Assembly: GCF_009862265.1 (NCBI RefSeq)
Contig: NZ_WWGX01000071.1
Span: forward strand, 1-64,000
Length of the DNA: 64,000 bases
Source of the DNA: Streptomyces sp. SID8352
Lineage (GTDB): Bacteria; Actinomycetota; Actinomycetes; Streptomycetales; Streptomycetaceae
Direction of reading: 5' to 3'
The notes under the pieces were generated by a model that was not told the origin of the DNA, did not search any database, and saw only the letters and a list, made by a program, of their open reading frames with translations. Of the stretch, positions 7,529 through 16,207 are shown one piece after another. Every line of letters begins with the position of its first letter. Position 1 is the first letter of the stretch. Position numbers and translations under genes: made by a program.

Positions 7529-9124
7529 ATGGACGTGATGCCGCTCCTGCTGCTGGTGGCGGGGAGCGCCGCGGTCGCAGCCGCCGGCCGCCGCACCCCG
7601 GTCCCGGCGCCCCTGCTGCTGGTCGCGGCCGGCCTGGCGGTCAGCTACCTCCCCGGGGTCCCCGACTACACCCTCGACCCGCACGTCGTCCTGCCGCTGC
7701 TGCTGCCGCCCCTGCTGTACACGGCGGGCACCGACAGCTCCTACCTCGACCTGCGGGCCCACGTGCGGCCCGTGGCGCTGCTGTCCGTGGGGTACGTGCT
7801 CTTCGCGACCTTCGTCGTCGGCTGCGCCGCCTACCTGATCGTGCCGGGACTGCCGCTGACCGCCGCCCTGGTGCTCGGCGCGGTCGTGGCACCGCCCGAC
7901 GCGGTCGCGGCCACGGCGGTCGCCCGCCGGGTGGGTCTGCCGTCCCGGATCACCACGATCCTCCAGGGCGAGTCCCTGGTGAACGACGCCACCGCGATCA
8001 CCGCCTTCAAGGTCGCCCTCGCGGCGGCGGTCGGCGAGGGCGCCACCTGGGCGGGGGGCATCGGCGAGTTCCTGCTCGCGGCGGTCGGCGGCGTGGGTGT
8101 CGGACTGGTGCTGATGGTGCCGCTGCAGTGGCTGCGCACCCACCTGCGGGAGGCCCTGCTGCAGAACACGCTCTCCCTGCTCATCCCGTTCGTCGCGTAC
8201 GCCGCCGCCGAGCAGGTGCACGCCTCCGGGGTCCTCGCGGTCGTCGTCGTCGCCCTGCACCTGGGCCACCGCGCCTGGGAGGTCGACTTCGCCACCCGCC
8301 TCCAGGAGGACGCGGTGTGGAGGATGGTCGCCTTCGTCCTGGAGTCGGCGGTCTTCGCCCTCATCGGGCTGCAACTGCCCGTCGTCCTCAGGGGCCTCGG
8401 CACCTACGCCGTCGCCGACGCGGCCTGGTACGCCGTTGCCGTGTTCCTGGTCGTCGCCGCCGCCCGCTTCGTCTGGGTGTACCCCGCGACCTTCCTGCCG
8501 CGCCTGCTCTCCGCCCGCGTGCGCGCGCGGGAGGACGATCCCGGCTGGAAGGCGCCCTTCGTCATCGGCTGGGCCGGGATGCGCGGCGTCGTCTCCCTGG
8601 CCATCGCCTTCTCCGTCCCGCTCACCGTCCACGGCGGCGGGCCCTTCCCCGAACGGAACCTGATCCTGTTCCTGACCTTCACCACGGTCATCGGCACCCT
8701 GGTCGTCCAGGGGGTGAGCCTGCCGCCGCTGATCCGGCTCCTGGGGTTCCCCGCCCACGACACCCGGGCCGAGACCCTCGCGGAGGCCAACGCCCAGGCC
8801 CAGGCGTCCCGGGCCGCCGAGGAACGCCTGGACGACCTGCTCACCGACGAGCGCAACGCCCTGCCCGGCCCGCTCGCGGACCGCCTGCGCATGGTCATGG
8901 AGCGCCGCCGCGACGCCGTCTGGGAACGGCTCGGCCAGGTCAACCCCGTGACCGGGGAGAGCGTCGACGACACCTACCGGCGGCTGTCGCGGGAGATGAT
9001 CGGCGCCGAGCGCGCGGTGTTCGTCCGGCTCCGGGACGGCCGGTACATCGACGACGAGATGCTGCGCACCCTGCTGCGCAGGCTGGACCTGGAGGAGGCG
9101 GCGGCCTACCGGGAGGCGGCGTAG
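7529..9124 (+). CDS. Na+/H+ antiporter, CPA1 (NhaP/NHE) family
   Basis: 531 residues with 11-12 hydrophobic helices up to about residue 400, then a charged cytosolic tail (about 420-531). It exchanges Na+ (or K+) for H+ across the membrane for pH and salt homeostasis. The diagnostic GESLVNDATAITAFK block, with the transport Asn-Asp pair, lies at about 147-161. VVAPPDAVAA upstream is the matching half of the ion site. A third conserved block, WAGMRGVVSLAIAF, lies at about 350. No ribosome binding site is obvious in the short intergenic gap, but ATG 7529 opens directly into the first helix. Confidence 0.92.
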   Translation: MDVMPLLLLVAGSAAVAAAGRRTPVPAPLLLVAAGLAVSYLPGVPDYTLDPHVVLPLLLPPLLYTAGTDSSYLDLRAHVRPVALLSVGYVLFATFVVGCAAYLIVPGLPLTAALVLGAVVAPPDAVAATAVARRVGLPSRITTILQGESLVNDATAITAFKVALAAAVGEGATWAGGIGEFLLAAVGGVGVGLVLMVPLQWLRTHLREALLQNTLSLLIPFVAYAAAEQVHASGVLAVVVVALHLGHRAWEVDFATRLQEDAVWRMVAFVLESAVFALIGLQLPVVLRGLGTYAVADAAWYAVAVFLVVAAARFVWVYPATFLPRLLSARVRAREDDPGWKAPFVIGWAGMRGVVSLAIAFSVPLTVHGGGPFPERNLILFLTFTTVIGTLVVQGVSLPPLIRLLGFPAHDTRAETLAEANAQAQASRAAEERLDDLLTDERNALPGPLADRLRMVMERRRDAVWERLGQVNPVTGESVDDTYRRLSREMIGAERAVFVRLRDGRYIDDEMLRTLLRRLDLEEAAAYREAA

Positions 9125-9168
9125 CCCGCGGGGGACGGCGGGCCGGTGCGGGGGCGCCACTCCGTCCG

Positions 9169-9336
9169 CCCTCCCGCGTGGGTGCCGCGGTACGGGCGAC
9201 TCCGCCCCGACCGTCCACCGCGTCCCCCTCCCGCGCGCGGGTGCCGCCGTGAGGGCCCGCGAGGAGTCGGAGAGGCTCGCGCGCCCCCTCCCGCGCGCGG
9301 GTGCCGCGCCGCCCGCCCTCCCGCGCGGGTGCCCGG
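9169..9336. repeat. Repeat cluster with GC palindrome, period about 60 bp
   Basis: Four imperfect copies of ccctcccgcgcgcgggtgccgc begin at about 9169, 9226, 9286 and 9316; the middle two are near-identical over about 28 bp. Each contains the self-complementary cccgcgcgcggg or a shortened form. The cluster lies between the convergent antiporter and PLP-enzyme genes, where hairpins could terminate both. Confidence 0.75.
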
Positions 9337-9348
9337 ACGGCGCCCCGG

Positions 9349-10275
9349 TCAGGCGAAGGGCCGCCCGGTGACGACGGCCGCCAGCGTCGTCCCGCGCGCG
9401 AAGGCGTGCTCCCGGGTCAGGGCCAGCAGGCCGTACAGCATCTTGGCGACGTAGACGCGCTCCACGGGCAGCCCGTGGCGGTCCTCGAAGTCGTCGGCGA
9501 AGGCGTCCAGCCCGGGGGTGGAGCGGGCGTACCCGCCGCAGTGGAAGCGGTCGTCCAGGCTCCAGGCGCCCCGGGGGCCGCCGAACGCCTCCTCCTGGAG
9601 GCGCCGTATCTCCCCGGCGAGGAAACCGCCCCCCTTGAGGACCGGTATCCCGAGCGCCCGGCTCCCCGCGGGCAGCCCGGCGGCCAGGCCCGCGAGGGTG
9701 CCGCCGGTGCCGCAGGCCAGCGCCACCACGTCCGCCCGCCCGGCCAGCTCCACGCCCAGCTCCCGGCAGCCCCGGACGGCCGCCGCGTTGCTGCCGCCCT
9801 CCGGGACGACGAACGCGCCCTCCGCGCCCGCGGTCCGCAGCAGGGCCGCCAGGGTCCCCGGGTCGGACTTGCGGCGGTATGTCGCGCGGTCGGTGAAGCA
9901 CAGCCGCATGCCGTCGGCGGCACACCGGGCGAGGGAGGCGTTGAGCGGCCGGTGCGCCAGCTCCTCGCCGCGCACCACGCCGACCGTGGGCAGGCCGAGC
10001 AGCCGTCCGGCGGCGGCCGTGGCCCGCAGGTGGTTGGAGTACGCCCCGCCGAAGGTGACGACCGCGCGCCCGCCGGCCCGGGCGAGGTTGGGCGCGAGTT
10101 TGCGCCACTTGTTGCCGACCAGCTCCGGGTGGATGAGGTCGTCCCGTTTCAGCAGCAGCCGCACCCCGTGCTGTTCGAACCGCGCGTCGGCGGCCGGCAC
10201 CAGTGGCGAGGGCAGCCGGGGGCGCGGCAGGGAGGGCCTGCCGCTGCTCCGGCCGGTGCTGTCGATGCTGGTCAC
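9349..10275 (-). CDS. ACC deaminase/D-cysteine desulfhydrase family PLP enzyme
   Basis: 308 residues, fold type II PLP enzyme. The cofactor lysine is probably K56 in GNKWRKL. TFGGAYSNHLRATAAAG follows as the conserved substrate/PLP loop, and GTGGTLAGLAAG is the phosphate-binding loop. The family removes ammonia from 1-aminocyclopropane-1-carboxylate or H2S from D-cysteine; the sequence alone does not separate these. The start MTSIDSTG is assigned because it is the last in-frame ATG before the conserved part. Next upstream is an amidase gene 37 bp away, so the two could be co-transcribed. Confidence 0.87.
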   Translation of the reverse strand: MTSIDSTGRSSGRPSLPRPRLPSPLVPAADARFEQHGVRLLLKRDDLIHPELVGNKWRKLAPNLARAGGRAVVTFGGAYSNHLRATAAAGRLLGLPTVGVVRGEELAHRPLNASLARCAADGMRLCFTDRATYRRKSDPGTLAALLRTAGAEGAFVVPEGGSNAAAVRGCRELGVELAGRADVVALACGTGGTLAGLAAGLPAGSRALGIPVLKGGGFLAGEIRRLQEEAFGGPRGAWSLDDRFHCGGYARSTPGLDAFADDFEDRHGLPVERVYVAKMLYGLLALTREHAFARGTTLAAVVTGRPFA

Positions 10276-10312
10276 ACGGCCATTGTGCCGTGCGCCGGGC
10301 GGCCCTGCCGGG

Positions 10313-10903
10313 TCACTTCAGCCGGTCCCGGACGCGCTCGCGCATCGACGCCATGGTGAACCCCCTGGGGTCCGACTTCCCGGGCTGCCACTCCAGGTGG
10401 CCGATGACGGACCGCTCCGTCCAGCCGTGGTGGCGGCAGACCGCCGCGGCGGCCCGCTCGACGGCCTCCAGCTGCGCGCGGGGCCAGGGGTCCTCCCCGT
10501 CGCCCAGGTTCTCGCACTCGAAGCCGTAGAAGTACCGGTTGCCGTCGGTGTTCGCCTCGTTGTCGCCGGGCAGGCGCTTCTCCGCGACGACCGCGCGCAG
10601 CACGTCGTCGTCACCGGACCCGGCGTGGTTGACGCGGCCGTAGCCCACCAGGTGGACCCGGCCGTCCTTGGTGATGACGCCGTGGCACAGCGGCCCCGGC
10701 AGGTCCTCGTGGCCCGTGCGGCAGATCTCCACGGTGCGCGCGCCGCCGCTGGTCACCGTGTGGTGGACCATCACGCCGTGCACGGGCCCCCAGGGGCCCT
10801 TGTGGTCGCGGTTGTGGTGCCGCCAGTCGCCGACCTCGACGACGGTGAGGCCCTCGGCCCTCAACGCCCCGAGGAAGCTGTCCGCGGACATGGGTGAGGC
10901 CAT
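10313..10903 (-). CDS. N-acetylmuramoyl-L-alanine amidase (PGRP/Amidase_2 type)
   Basis: 196 residues, single amidase_2 domain. The zinc histidine lies in VMVHHTVTSG (about 45-54), with GFECENLGDG in the middle and VIGHLEWQPGKSDP near the C-terminus, which carries the second histidine and the Asp/Lys region. It cleaves the amide between muramic acid and the stem peptide. No signal peptide is visible (start MASPMSADSFLGAL), so it may act in the cytosol on recycled muropeptides, leave by another route, or belong to a prophage-like lysin group. Upstream is the long non-coding region before the encapsulin gene. Confidence 0.88.
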   Translation of the reverse strand: MASPMSADSFLGALRAEGLTVVEVGDWRHHNRDHKGPWGPVHGVMVHHTVTSGGARTVEICRTGHEDLPGPLCHGVITKDGRVHLVGYGRVNHAGSGDDDVLRAVVAEKRLPGDNEANTDGNRYFYGFECENLGDGEDPWPRAQLEAVERAAAAVCRHHGWTERSVIGHLEWQPGKSDPRGFTMASMRERVRDRLK

Positions 10904-11243
10904 CGCCGGCTCCTCCGTTCCGTGCGACGGCCGCCGGACGCGGCCGCCGGGTACCGGGCTTGTACCGAAACGGAGCGATCCCTACTGCTTGTTCGAGCCG
11001 CCTTCCCCGTTGTTCGTATCGCGTGCGAACGATTTAAGACGAAATGGCGAATGAGTGACGGTGGAAGGGCCGTTGAGGGCCCTCGGGCCGGTACTTCGAA
11101 CGAATGATCATCCCTGCCCCGCGCACCGATGATCCATTCTCGCTCTTTCGTGTAATAGCACTGGCGGGCTCCGTCGTGAAGGCTGACCCGTGCACATTGA
11201 TGCCGGGCGCAGCCGTCCGGCATGACCGGGAGGGCAATTCCAT
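10904..11243. promoter_or_regulatory. Upstream region of the encapsulin gene
   Basis: 340 bp between divergent genes with no credible gene. It is less GC-rich than its surroundings. It includes the imperfect dyad ttcgta-tcgcg-tgcgaa (11013-11029). GGGAGGG at 11229-11235 is the ribosome binding site for the encapsulin gene. A promoter is expected but none is clear. Confidence 0.5.
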
Positions 11244-12650
11244 ATGTCGGTAGGCGAAGAGGTCCGCACCGAGCAGACGAGGCCGCAGCAGAGCCTCGGC
11301 ACGGCGGCAGCGCGGAACCTGGCCACCACGACCAAGTCCGTGCCGCAGATGCAGGAGATCAGCTCGCGCTGGCTGCTGCGCACCCTTCCCTGGGTGGACG
11401 TCCAGGGCGGCACGTACCGGGTGAACCGGCGCCTGACGTACGCCATCGGCGACGGCCGGGTGACGTTTGTGAAGACCGGCGACCGCGTCGAGGTCATCCC
11501 CGCGGAGCTGGGCGAACTGCCCGCCCTGCGGTCCTACGAGGACGAGGGGGCGCTCGCCGAGCTGGCCCGCCGCTGCCAGCAGCGCGAGTTCGCGCCCGGC
11601 GAGGTGATCGCGTCCTTCGGCACCGAGGCCGACGCCGTCTACCTGCTGGCGCACGGCAAGGTGGAGAAGGTCGGCACCGGCCCCTACGGCGACGACGCCG
11701 TGCTCGGGGTCCTGGCCGACGGCGCCTACTTCGGTGACGGCGCCCTGCTCGACCCGGGGGCCATCTGGGAGTACACCGCCCGCGCCGTCACCGCCTGCAC
11801 GGTGCTGGTCCTGCCCCGCCAGGACCTCGAACAGGTCGCCGAGCGCACGGAGTCCCTGCGCGACCACCTCCAGCAGCTCCGTTCCCTCCCCGAGCAGCGC
11901 ACCAACAAGCAGGGCGAGAAGGCCATCGACCTCTCCGCCGGCCACACCGGTGAGCCCGATATCCCGCAAACCTTTGTCGATTACGAAGCCCGCCCCCGCG
12001 AATACGAACTGAGCGTCGCCCAGACCGTGCTGCGCATCCACTCGCGCGTGGCCGACCTCTACAACCAGCCGATGAACCAGACGGAGCAGCAGATCCGCCT
12101 GACCGTCGAGGCACTGAAGGAGCGTCAGGAGCACGAACTCGTCAACAACAGCGAGTTCGGCCTGCTGCACAACTGCGAGTACGACCAGCGCATCCAGCCG
12201 CACGCCGGGGTGCCCGGCCCGGACGACCTGGACGAGCTGCTCAGCCGCCGCCGCGGCACCAAGCTGCTCCTCGCCCACCCGCGCGCCATCGCCGCCTTCG
12301 GCCGCGAGCTGAACAAGCGCGGACTCGTCCCCGAGACGATCGACATCGCCGGCAACCGCATCCCGACCTGGCGCGGTGTCCCGATCTACCCGTGCAACAA
12401 GATCCCGGTCACCGAGGCGCGGACGACCTCGATCATCGCGATGCGTACCGGTGAGCAGGACCAGGGCGTCATCGGCCTGCGCGCCACCGGCATCCCCGAC
12501 GAGATCGAGTCGAGCCTCTCGGTGCGCTTCATGGGCATCAACGAGCAGGCCATCATCAAGTACCTGGTCACGGCCTACTACTCGGCCGCCGTCCTCGTGC
12601 CCGACGCCCTCGGGGTCCTGGAGAACGTCGAGATCGGCCGCTGGCAGTGA
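11244..12650 (+). CDS. eshA: Family 2B encapsulin shell protein with cNMP-binding-like domain (EshA type)
   Basis: 468 residues. The flanks match the HK97-type shell fold of family 2 encapsulins. The N-arm runs to about 95 (LLRTLPWVDVQGGTYRVNRR); the rest of the fold runs from about 240 (TFVDYEARPREYELSVAQTV) to the end. A cyclic-nucleotide-binding-like domain lies between, at about 100-220, the insertion that marks subfamily 2B. The phosphate-binding cassette is atypical: YFGDGALL without the usual arginine pattern after it. Such shells package an enzyme cargo; the homologous EshA protein was described in S. griseus. The next gene, 93 bp downstream on the same strand, is a polyprenyl synthase, a known 2B cargo class. 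The start is set by GGGAGGG 8 nt before ATG. Confidence 0.93.
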   Translation: MSVGEEVRTEQTRPQQSLGTAAARNLATTTKSVPQMQEISSRWLLRTLPWVDVQGGTYRVNRRLTYAIGDGRVTFVKTGDRVEVIPAELGELPALRSYEDEGALAELARRCQQREFAPGEVIASFGTEADAVYLLAHGKVEKVGTGPYGDDAVLGVLADGAYFGDGALLDPGAIWEYTARAVTACTVLVLPRQDLEQVAERTESLRDHLQQLRSLPEQRTNKQGEKAIDLSAGHTGEPDIPQTFVDYEARPREYELSVAQTVLRIHSRVADLYNQPMNQTEQQIRLTVEALKERQEHELVNNSEFGLLHNCEYDQRIQPHAGVPGPDDLDELLSRRRGTKLLLAHPRAIAAFGRELNKRGLVPETIDIAGNRIPTWRGVPIYPCNKIPVTEARTTSIIAMRTGEQDQGVIGLRATGIPDEIESSLSVRFMGINEQAIIKYLVTAYYSAAVLVPDALGVLENVEIGRWQ

Positions 12651-12743
12651 CGTCCGTCCCCTCCGCGCCGTGTTCCCGCCCTCCGGGGCGGGTACACCCC
12701 GGGGGTACGGGCAAGCACGCGGGCTGACGGGAGAGATGAGTCC

Positions 12744-13922
12744 ATGACGGACGCTGGGTACGGCGCCACCGAACTGTCCCCTCCCACGGGAACGCTGGAA
12801 CGGCACGAGCCCCTCGGGATACGCGGGGGCACGGAGCCGGGGGCGGTGCCCGAGGGGCAGGACGGTCCGGCTCCGGGCGGTTCCGGTACGGGGGCGTCCG
12901 ACGAGGCGGCGGAGCTGCTGCGGCGGTCCCGGGCCTCGGTCGACCCGGAACTGCGGGACGCCGTGGCGTCGTTGCCCGCCACCATGCGCCGCATCGGGCT
13001 CTACCACTTCGGCTGGCAGCACGCCGACGGCAGCCCCGCCGACGGCAACGCGGGCAAGGCGATCCGCCCCGCCCTCGTCCTCGCCTCGGCCGCCGCGCTC
13101 GGGGGGCCCGCGGCCCGTGCCGCGGCCGTCCGGGCCGCGGCGGCGGTGGAACTGGTCCACAACTTCACCCTGCTCCACGACGACGTGATGGACCGGGACG
13201 CCACCCGCCGCCACCGGCCCACCGCGTGGACGGTGTTCGGCGACGCCGACGCCATCCTGGCGGGCGACGCCCTCCAGGCGCTCGCCCTGCGGCTGCTCGC
13301 CGCGGACGCGCATTCCGCGTCCGCGGCGGCGGCCACCCGGCTCGCCGACTGCGTCATGGAGCTGTGCGAGGGGCAGCACGTGGACACGGCCATGGAGCGG
13401 CGCCGCCCGACCGAGATCACCCTCGACGAGACGCTCGCCATGGCCGAGGCCAAGACCGGCGCGCTGCTCGGGTGCGCCTGCGCTCTCGGCGCGCTGTACG
13501 CGGGCGCCTCGGCCGAGGACGTGGCGGCGCTGGACGCCTTCGGTCGCGAGGCCGGGCTGGCCTTCCAGCTCATCGACGACGTCATCGGCATATGGGGCGA
13601 CCCGCGCCGCACCGGCAAGCCCGCCGGGGCGGACCTGGCGGCCCGCAAGAAGTCGCTCCCGGTGGTGGCGGCGCTCACCTCGGGCACCCCGGCCGCCGCG
13701 GAACTCGCCGAGCTGTACGCGGCGCCCTACGCGGAGGGCACGGAGGACCTGGAGGAGACCACCAGGATCGTGGAGCGGGCGGGCGGCCGGGACTGGGCCC
13801 AGGCCCAGGCGGCGGACCGGATGGCCCGCGCCATGCAGGCGCTGTCGCGCGCCGTGCCCGATCCGGAGGCCGCGGGCGGTCTGCTGGCGCTGGCCGAGTT
13901 CGTCACCCGGCGCAGCGCCTGA
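12744..13922 (+). CDS. Polyprenyl synthase, probable encapsulin cargo
   Basis: 392 residues. The trans-prenyltransferase core begins at about 75: first aspartate-rich motif DDVMD at about 146-150, second motif reading DDVIG at about 278-282, then GDPRRTGKPAGADLAARKKS. It condenses isopentenyl diphosphate with an allylic diphosphate to make a linear isoprenoid. Residues 1-55 are Gly/Pro/Glu-rich and look disordered, with a conserved-looking LERHEPLGI at 18-26. Family 2B cargo enzymes carry such unstructured extensions for loading, from memory. It lies 93 bp after the shell gene, with a GGGAGAG ribosome binding site. The product length cannot be deduced here. Confidence 0.9.
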   Translation: MTDAGYGATELSPPTGTLERHEPLGIRGGTEPGAVPEGQDGPAPGGSGTGASDEAAELLRRSRASVDPELRDAVASLPATMRRIGLYHFGWQHADGSPADGNAGKAIRPALVLASAAALGGPAARAAAVRAAAAVELVHNFTLLHDDVMDRDATRRHRPTAWTVFGDADAILAGDALQALALRLLAADAHSASAAAATRLADCVMELCEGQHVDTAMERRRPTEITLDETLAMAEAKTGALLGCACALGALYAGASAEDVAALDAFGREAGLAFQLIDDVIGIWGDPRRTGKPAGADLAARKKSLPVVAALTSGTPAAAELAELYAAPYAEGTEDLEETTRIVERAGGRDWAQAQAADRMARAMQALSRAVPDPEAAGGLLALAEFVTRRSA

Positions 13923-14187
13923 CGGCCGCCGCCCGGGCAGGACCCGGGGCCCGTGCAGGGCCGTGGGGCGTCGGACCGGCGTACGGCCGCACCGCCGAGG
14001 CCCCTGGCAGCGGGCCCCGCACTGCCCCACGGTGTGCGGGGCCCGTCACTCGCCCCGGCCCTGCGGAGCCGTGCGTCACCAGGAGCGGCCGGACGGGACG
14101 CCGCACCCGCCGGTGGATGCCCCGCGCCACCCGTTAGGCTTCAACGGCCGTGCAGACAGGTGAGGTTGAACCGAAGGGCGGGCGGAC

Positions 14188-14787
14188 ATGGGCGTGGCGA
14201 TCCGGACGGCGGGACCCGGCGACCGGGAGTGGGTCGTCCGGCTGCTCGACGAGGCGTTCCAGGACGATCCGGTCAGCGGCTGGGTCTTCCCCGGCGCGGA
14301 GTACCGCCGCCGCACCCACCACCGGCTGATGGCCGCCTTCGCCGACGTGGTCCTCGCCGAGGGCCGCGTCGACCTGACCGAAGACGGCGCAGCCTGCGCG
14401 ATGTGGCTCTCGCTGCCCGCCGCCGGGGAGGACGACGGCGCGGACGACGACACCCCCGTCCGGATACGCCTCGCCGTCGATCCCGGGAACGACCGGATCG
14501 AGCGGATCGCGCGGCTGACGGCGGACGTCCACCCAGCCGGGCGGGCGCACGAGTACCTCTGGATGATCGGCGTGGCACCCGGGCGGCAGGGCGAGGGCCT
14601 GGGCACCGCGCTCATCGGCACCGTCCTCGACCGCTGCGACCGTGAGGGCCGGCCCGCCTATCTGGAGGCCAGCAGCGACCGCAGCCGGTTGCTCTACGAG
14701 CGCCTCGGCTTCGCGGTCGTCGGCCAGCCCCTGGAACTGCCGGAGGGCCCTCTGATGTGGCCGATGTGGCGCGAGCCGCGCGGCTGA
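14188..14787 (+). CDS. GNAT-family N-acetyltransferase
   Basis: 199 residues, one acetyltransferase domain. The acetyl-CoA pyrophosphate loop is in GVAPGRQGEGLGTALIG (about 130-146). A following YLEASSDRSRLLYERLGF block is the typical motif B region. A substrate cannot be assigned. ATG 14188 has GGGCGGG upstream. It stands alone, after the encapsulin operon. Confidence 0.85.
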   Translation: MGVAIRTAGPGDREWVVRLLDEAFQDDPVSGWVFPGAEYRRRTHHRLMAAFADVVLAEGRVDLTEDGAACAMWLSLPAAGEDDGADDDTPVRIRLAVDPGNDRIERIARLTADVHPAGRAHEYLWMIGVAPGRQGEGLGTALIGTVLDRCDREGRPAYLEASSDRSRLLYERLGFAVVGQPLELPEGPLMWPMWREPRG

Positions 14788-15298
14788 CACGCGGTCTGCC
14801 AGGGGCTGCGGTGGCCTGGGGCGCTCGGAGGCTGGGGCCGGGGGCTCTTGGGGCTTGGGAACGCCGGGGCCCGGGGTGTCCGGGGTGTCCGGGGAGCCCG
14901 GGGCGGTTGAGCGGGCCGGACCCTGCGGGAGCCGCGCGCGCCCCGGTCCGAGCCCCGGCAACGCTGCCCTGCGCCGGGTCCCGGGCCTCCCGCGGAGCCA
15001 CGTCGCAGGCCCGCCGCCCGGTCCGGGCCCGGAGGTCTGCCCGGGTCCGGTTCCGGACATCTGCCCGGCCAGGGCCCGGACGGCCGTCCAGCCCGCGCTC
15101 CGGACCTTTCCTCGGACCGGAGGCCGGACGCCGGACGCTGTACGCGCCCCGAGCTCCGTTCCGGAGATCCGACCGCGCCGGCTCCGGTGATCGACCCCGG
15201 CGTGGCGCGCGGCTTCCCTTCCCGCCGGGTGCCGGGTGCCGGGTGCTGCGGCGGGGTTCCGCCCGGCGGCCGGGGGCGGACCGCTCTACCCTGGAACC
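14788..15298. other. 511-bp non-coding region
   Basis: G-rich simple sequence (14870-14900 repeats ccggggtgt) followed by GC-rich sequence with only shadow frames. No gene, hairpin or operator could be supported. Confidence 0.5.
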
Positions 15299-15496
15299 AT
15301 GGACAGCGACGCACCCGTCTGTCCCGTCTGCGGACAGCCGGTCGGAACGGTCGTCCGGCGGCACAAGACGCTGGGCGCCTGGGTCCCGTCCTGGACGGCG
15401 GGCCCCTGCCGCAACCCGCGCTGCGAGGCGAACCCGGACGCGAGCACGGCCGGGCGCCCGCCGGAGCCGACGCGGAAGGCGACGCGCGGTGGCTAA
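15299..15496 (+). CDS. Small zinc-ribbon-like protein
   Basis: 65 residues with two cysteine pairs, VCPVCG near residues 8-12 and CRNPRCEANP near 38-43, so probably one zinc ribbon, followed by a short basic tail. The start ATG 15299 is preceded by ctctaccctggaacc, where no strong ribosome binding site is visible. No neighbour points to a function. It is the last gene before sequence of unclear origin and the accessory island. Confidence 0.6.
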   Translation: MDSDAPVCPVCGQPVGTVVRRHKTLGAWVPSWTAGPCRNPRCEANPDASTAGRPPEPTRKATRGG

Positions 15497-16065
15497 GGGC
15501 TCTCCCGTAATCCCCGGCGGGCGTACGACGACAGCTACGGCGCCTCGCCGCGTTGTTGGATCGCCCGAATGCGCAGTATGAGGACGATCCTCCACCTTGC
15601 GATGCACCGCATCTGAGCCGCGCGCTGATCCACCGGGGATCACGGGACAGCCCTTGGTCGGGGCGTGGAGTTCCGGGTCGACGCGTGCCCCGTCGGCGGC
15701 GGAAGCGTGAAACAGGTCGATGAGCCCGGCCTTCTTGATGGCCTTCGCCGCGCGGGAGGCCCTGGCTCTTGGCGCTCGGTAGAACAAGGCTGACCGTTCG
15801 GAAGCCCACACCGGCGAGCGAACAGGTGCGTGGTGAGTACAACTGCCCCACCGGGCGCACGCCGCCGGACGATCGCGGAGCGAGCTCGATCGGTCGGTCA
15901 GGGCGTAGCCCTCACGATCTGACGACCCAACGCGGCGTCGGATCAGCAGGGGTGCTGATGGGTGGCGCACCGACAAGGTTCCGGGGAGACGGGATGACCC
16001 GAAACGGAGCGCCGCGAGCAAAACGGGCAGTACGGCGCCCACCCGGATCGCCCCCCTCCCCCCAA
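15497..16065. other. Region of unclear origin left of the island
   Basis: About 570 bp with lower GC than its surroundings. A minus-strand stretch (about 15590-15760) can be translated as protein-like sequence (AAKAIKKAGLIDLFHASAAD, then VDPELHAPTKGCPVIPGG) but has no proper start, and only shadow-like sequence continues it. It may be the relic of a mobile or accessory gene. The family was not recognised. Confidence 0.4.
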
Positions 16066-16131
16066 GACAACCGCACCCGGTCCCCGTGAGCGCCGGACGT
16101 GGCGGTCTGGGGCCGGGTGCGAATCAGCCGG
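16066..16131. repeat. Island-flanking repeat, copy A (terminator-like)
   Basis: About 66 bp, nearly 90% identical to 20676-20743. Its arms ccgcacccgg (16071-16080) and ccgggtgcg (16113-16121) form a hairpin. Copy A lies beyond the 3' end of the island operon; copy B lies beyond sodN. The pair brackets the accessory genes. Confidence 0.75.
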
Positions 16132-16207
16132 GGATGGATTGGGCCAAGCCATCTCCGGCTCCTGGTGGTGGGCTGCGTCGGTGCCTGTGCGGACGGACCG
16201 CGTCGGC

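Noticed and set aside
7478..10108. An 876-codon minus-strand open frame across the antiporter and PLP-enzyme genes
   Set aside because: Shadow frame of high-GC coding DNA; the translation is Arg/Gly/Asp-rich without motifs.
11034..14030. A 998-codon minus-strand frame opposite the encapsulin and polyprenyl synthase genes
   Set aside because: Shadow of two clear genes; no recognisable domain.
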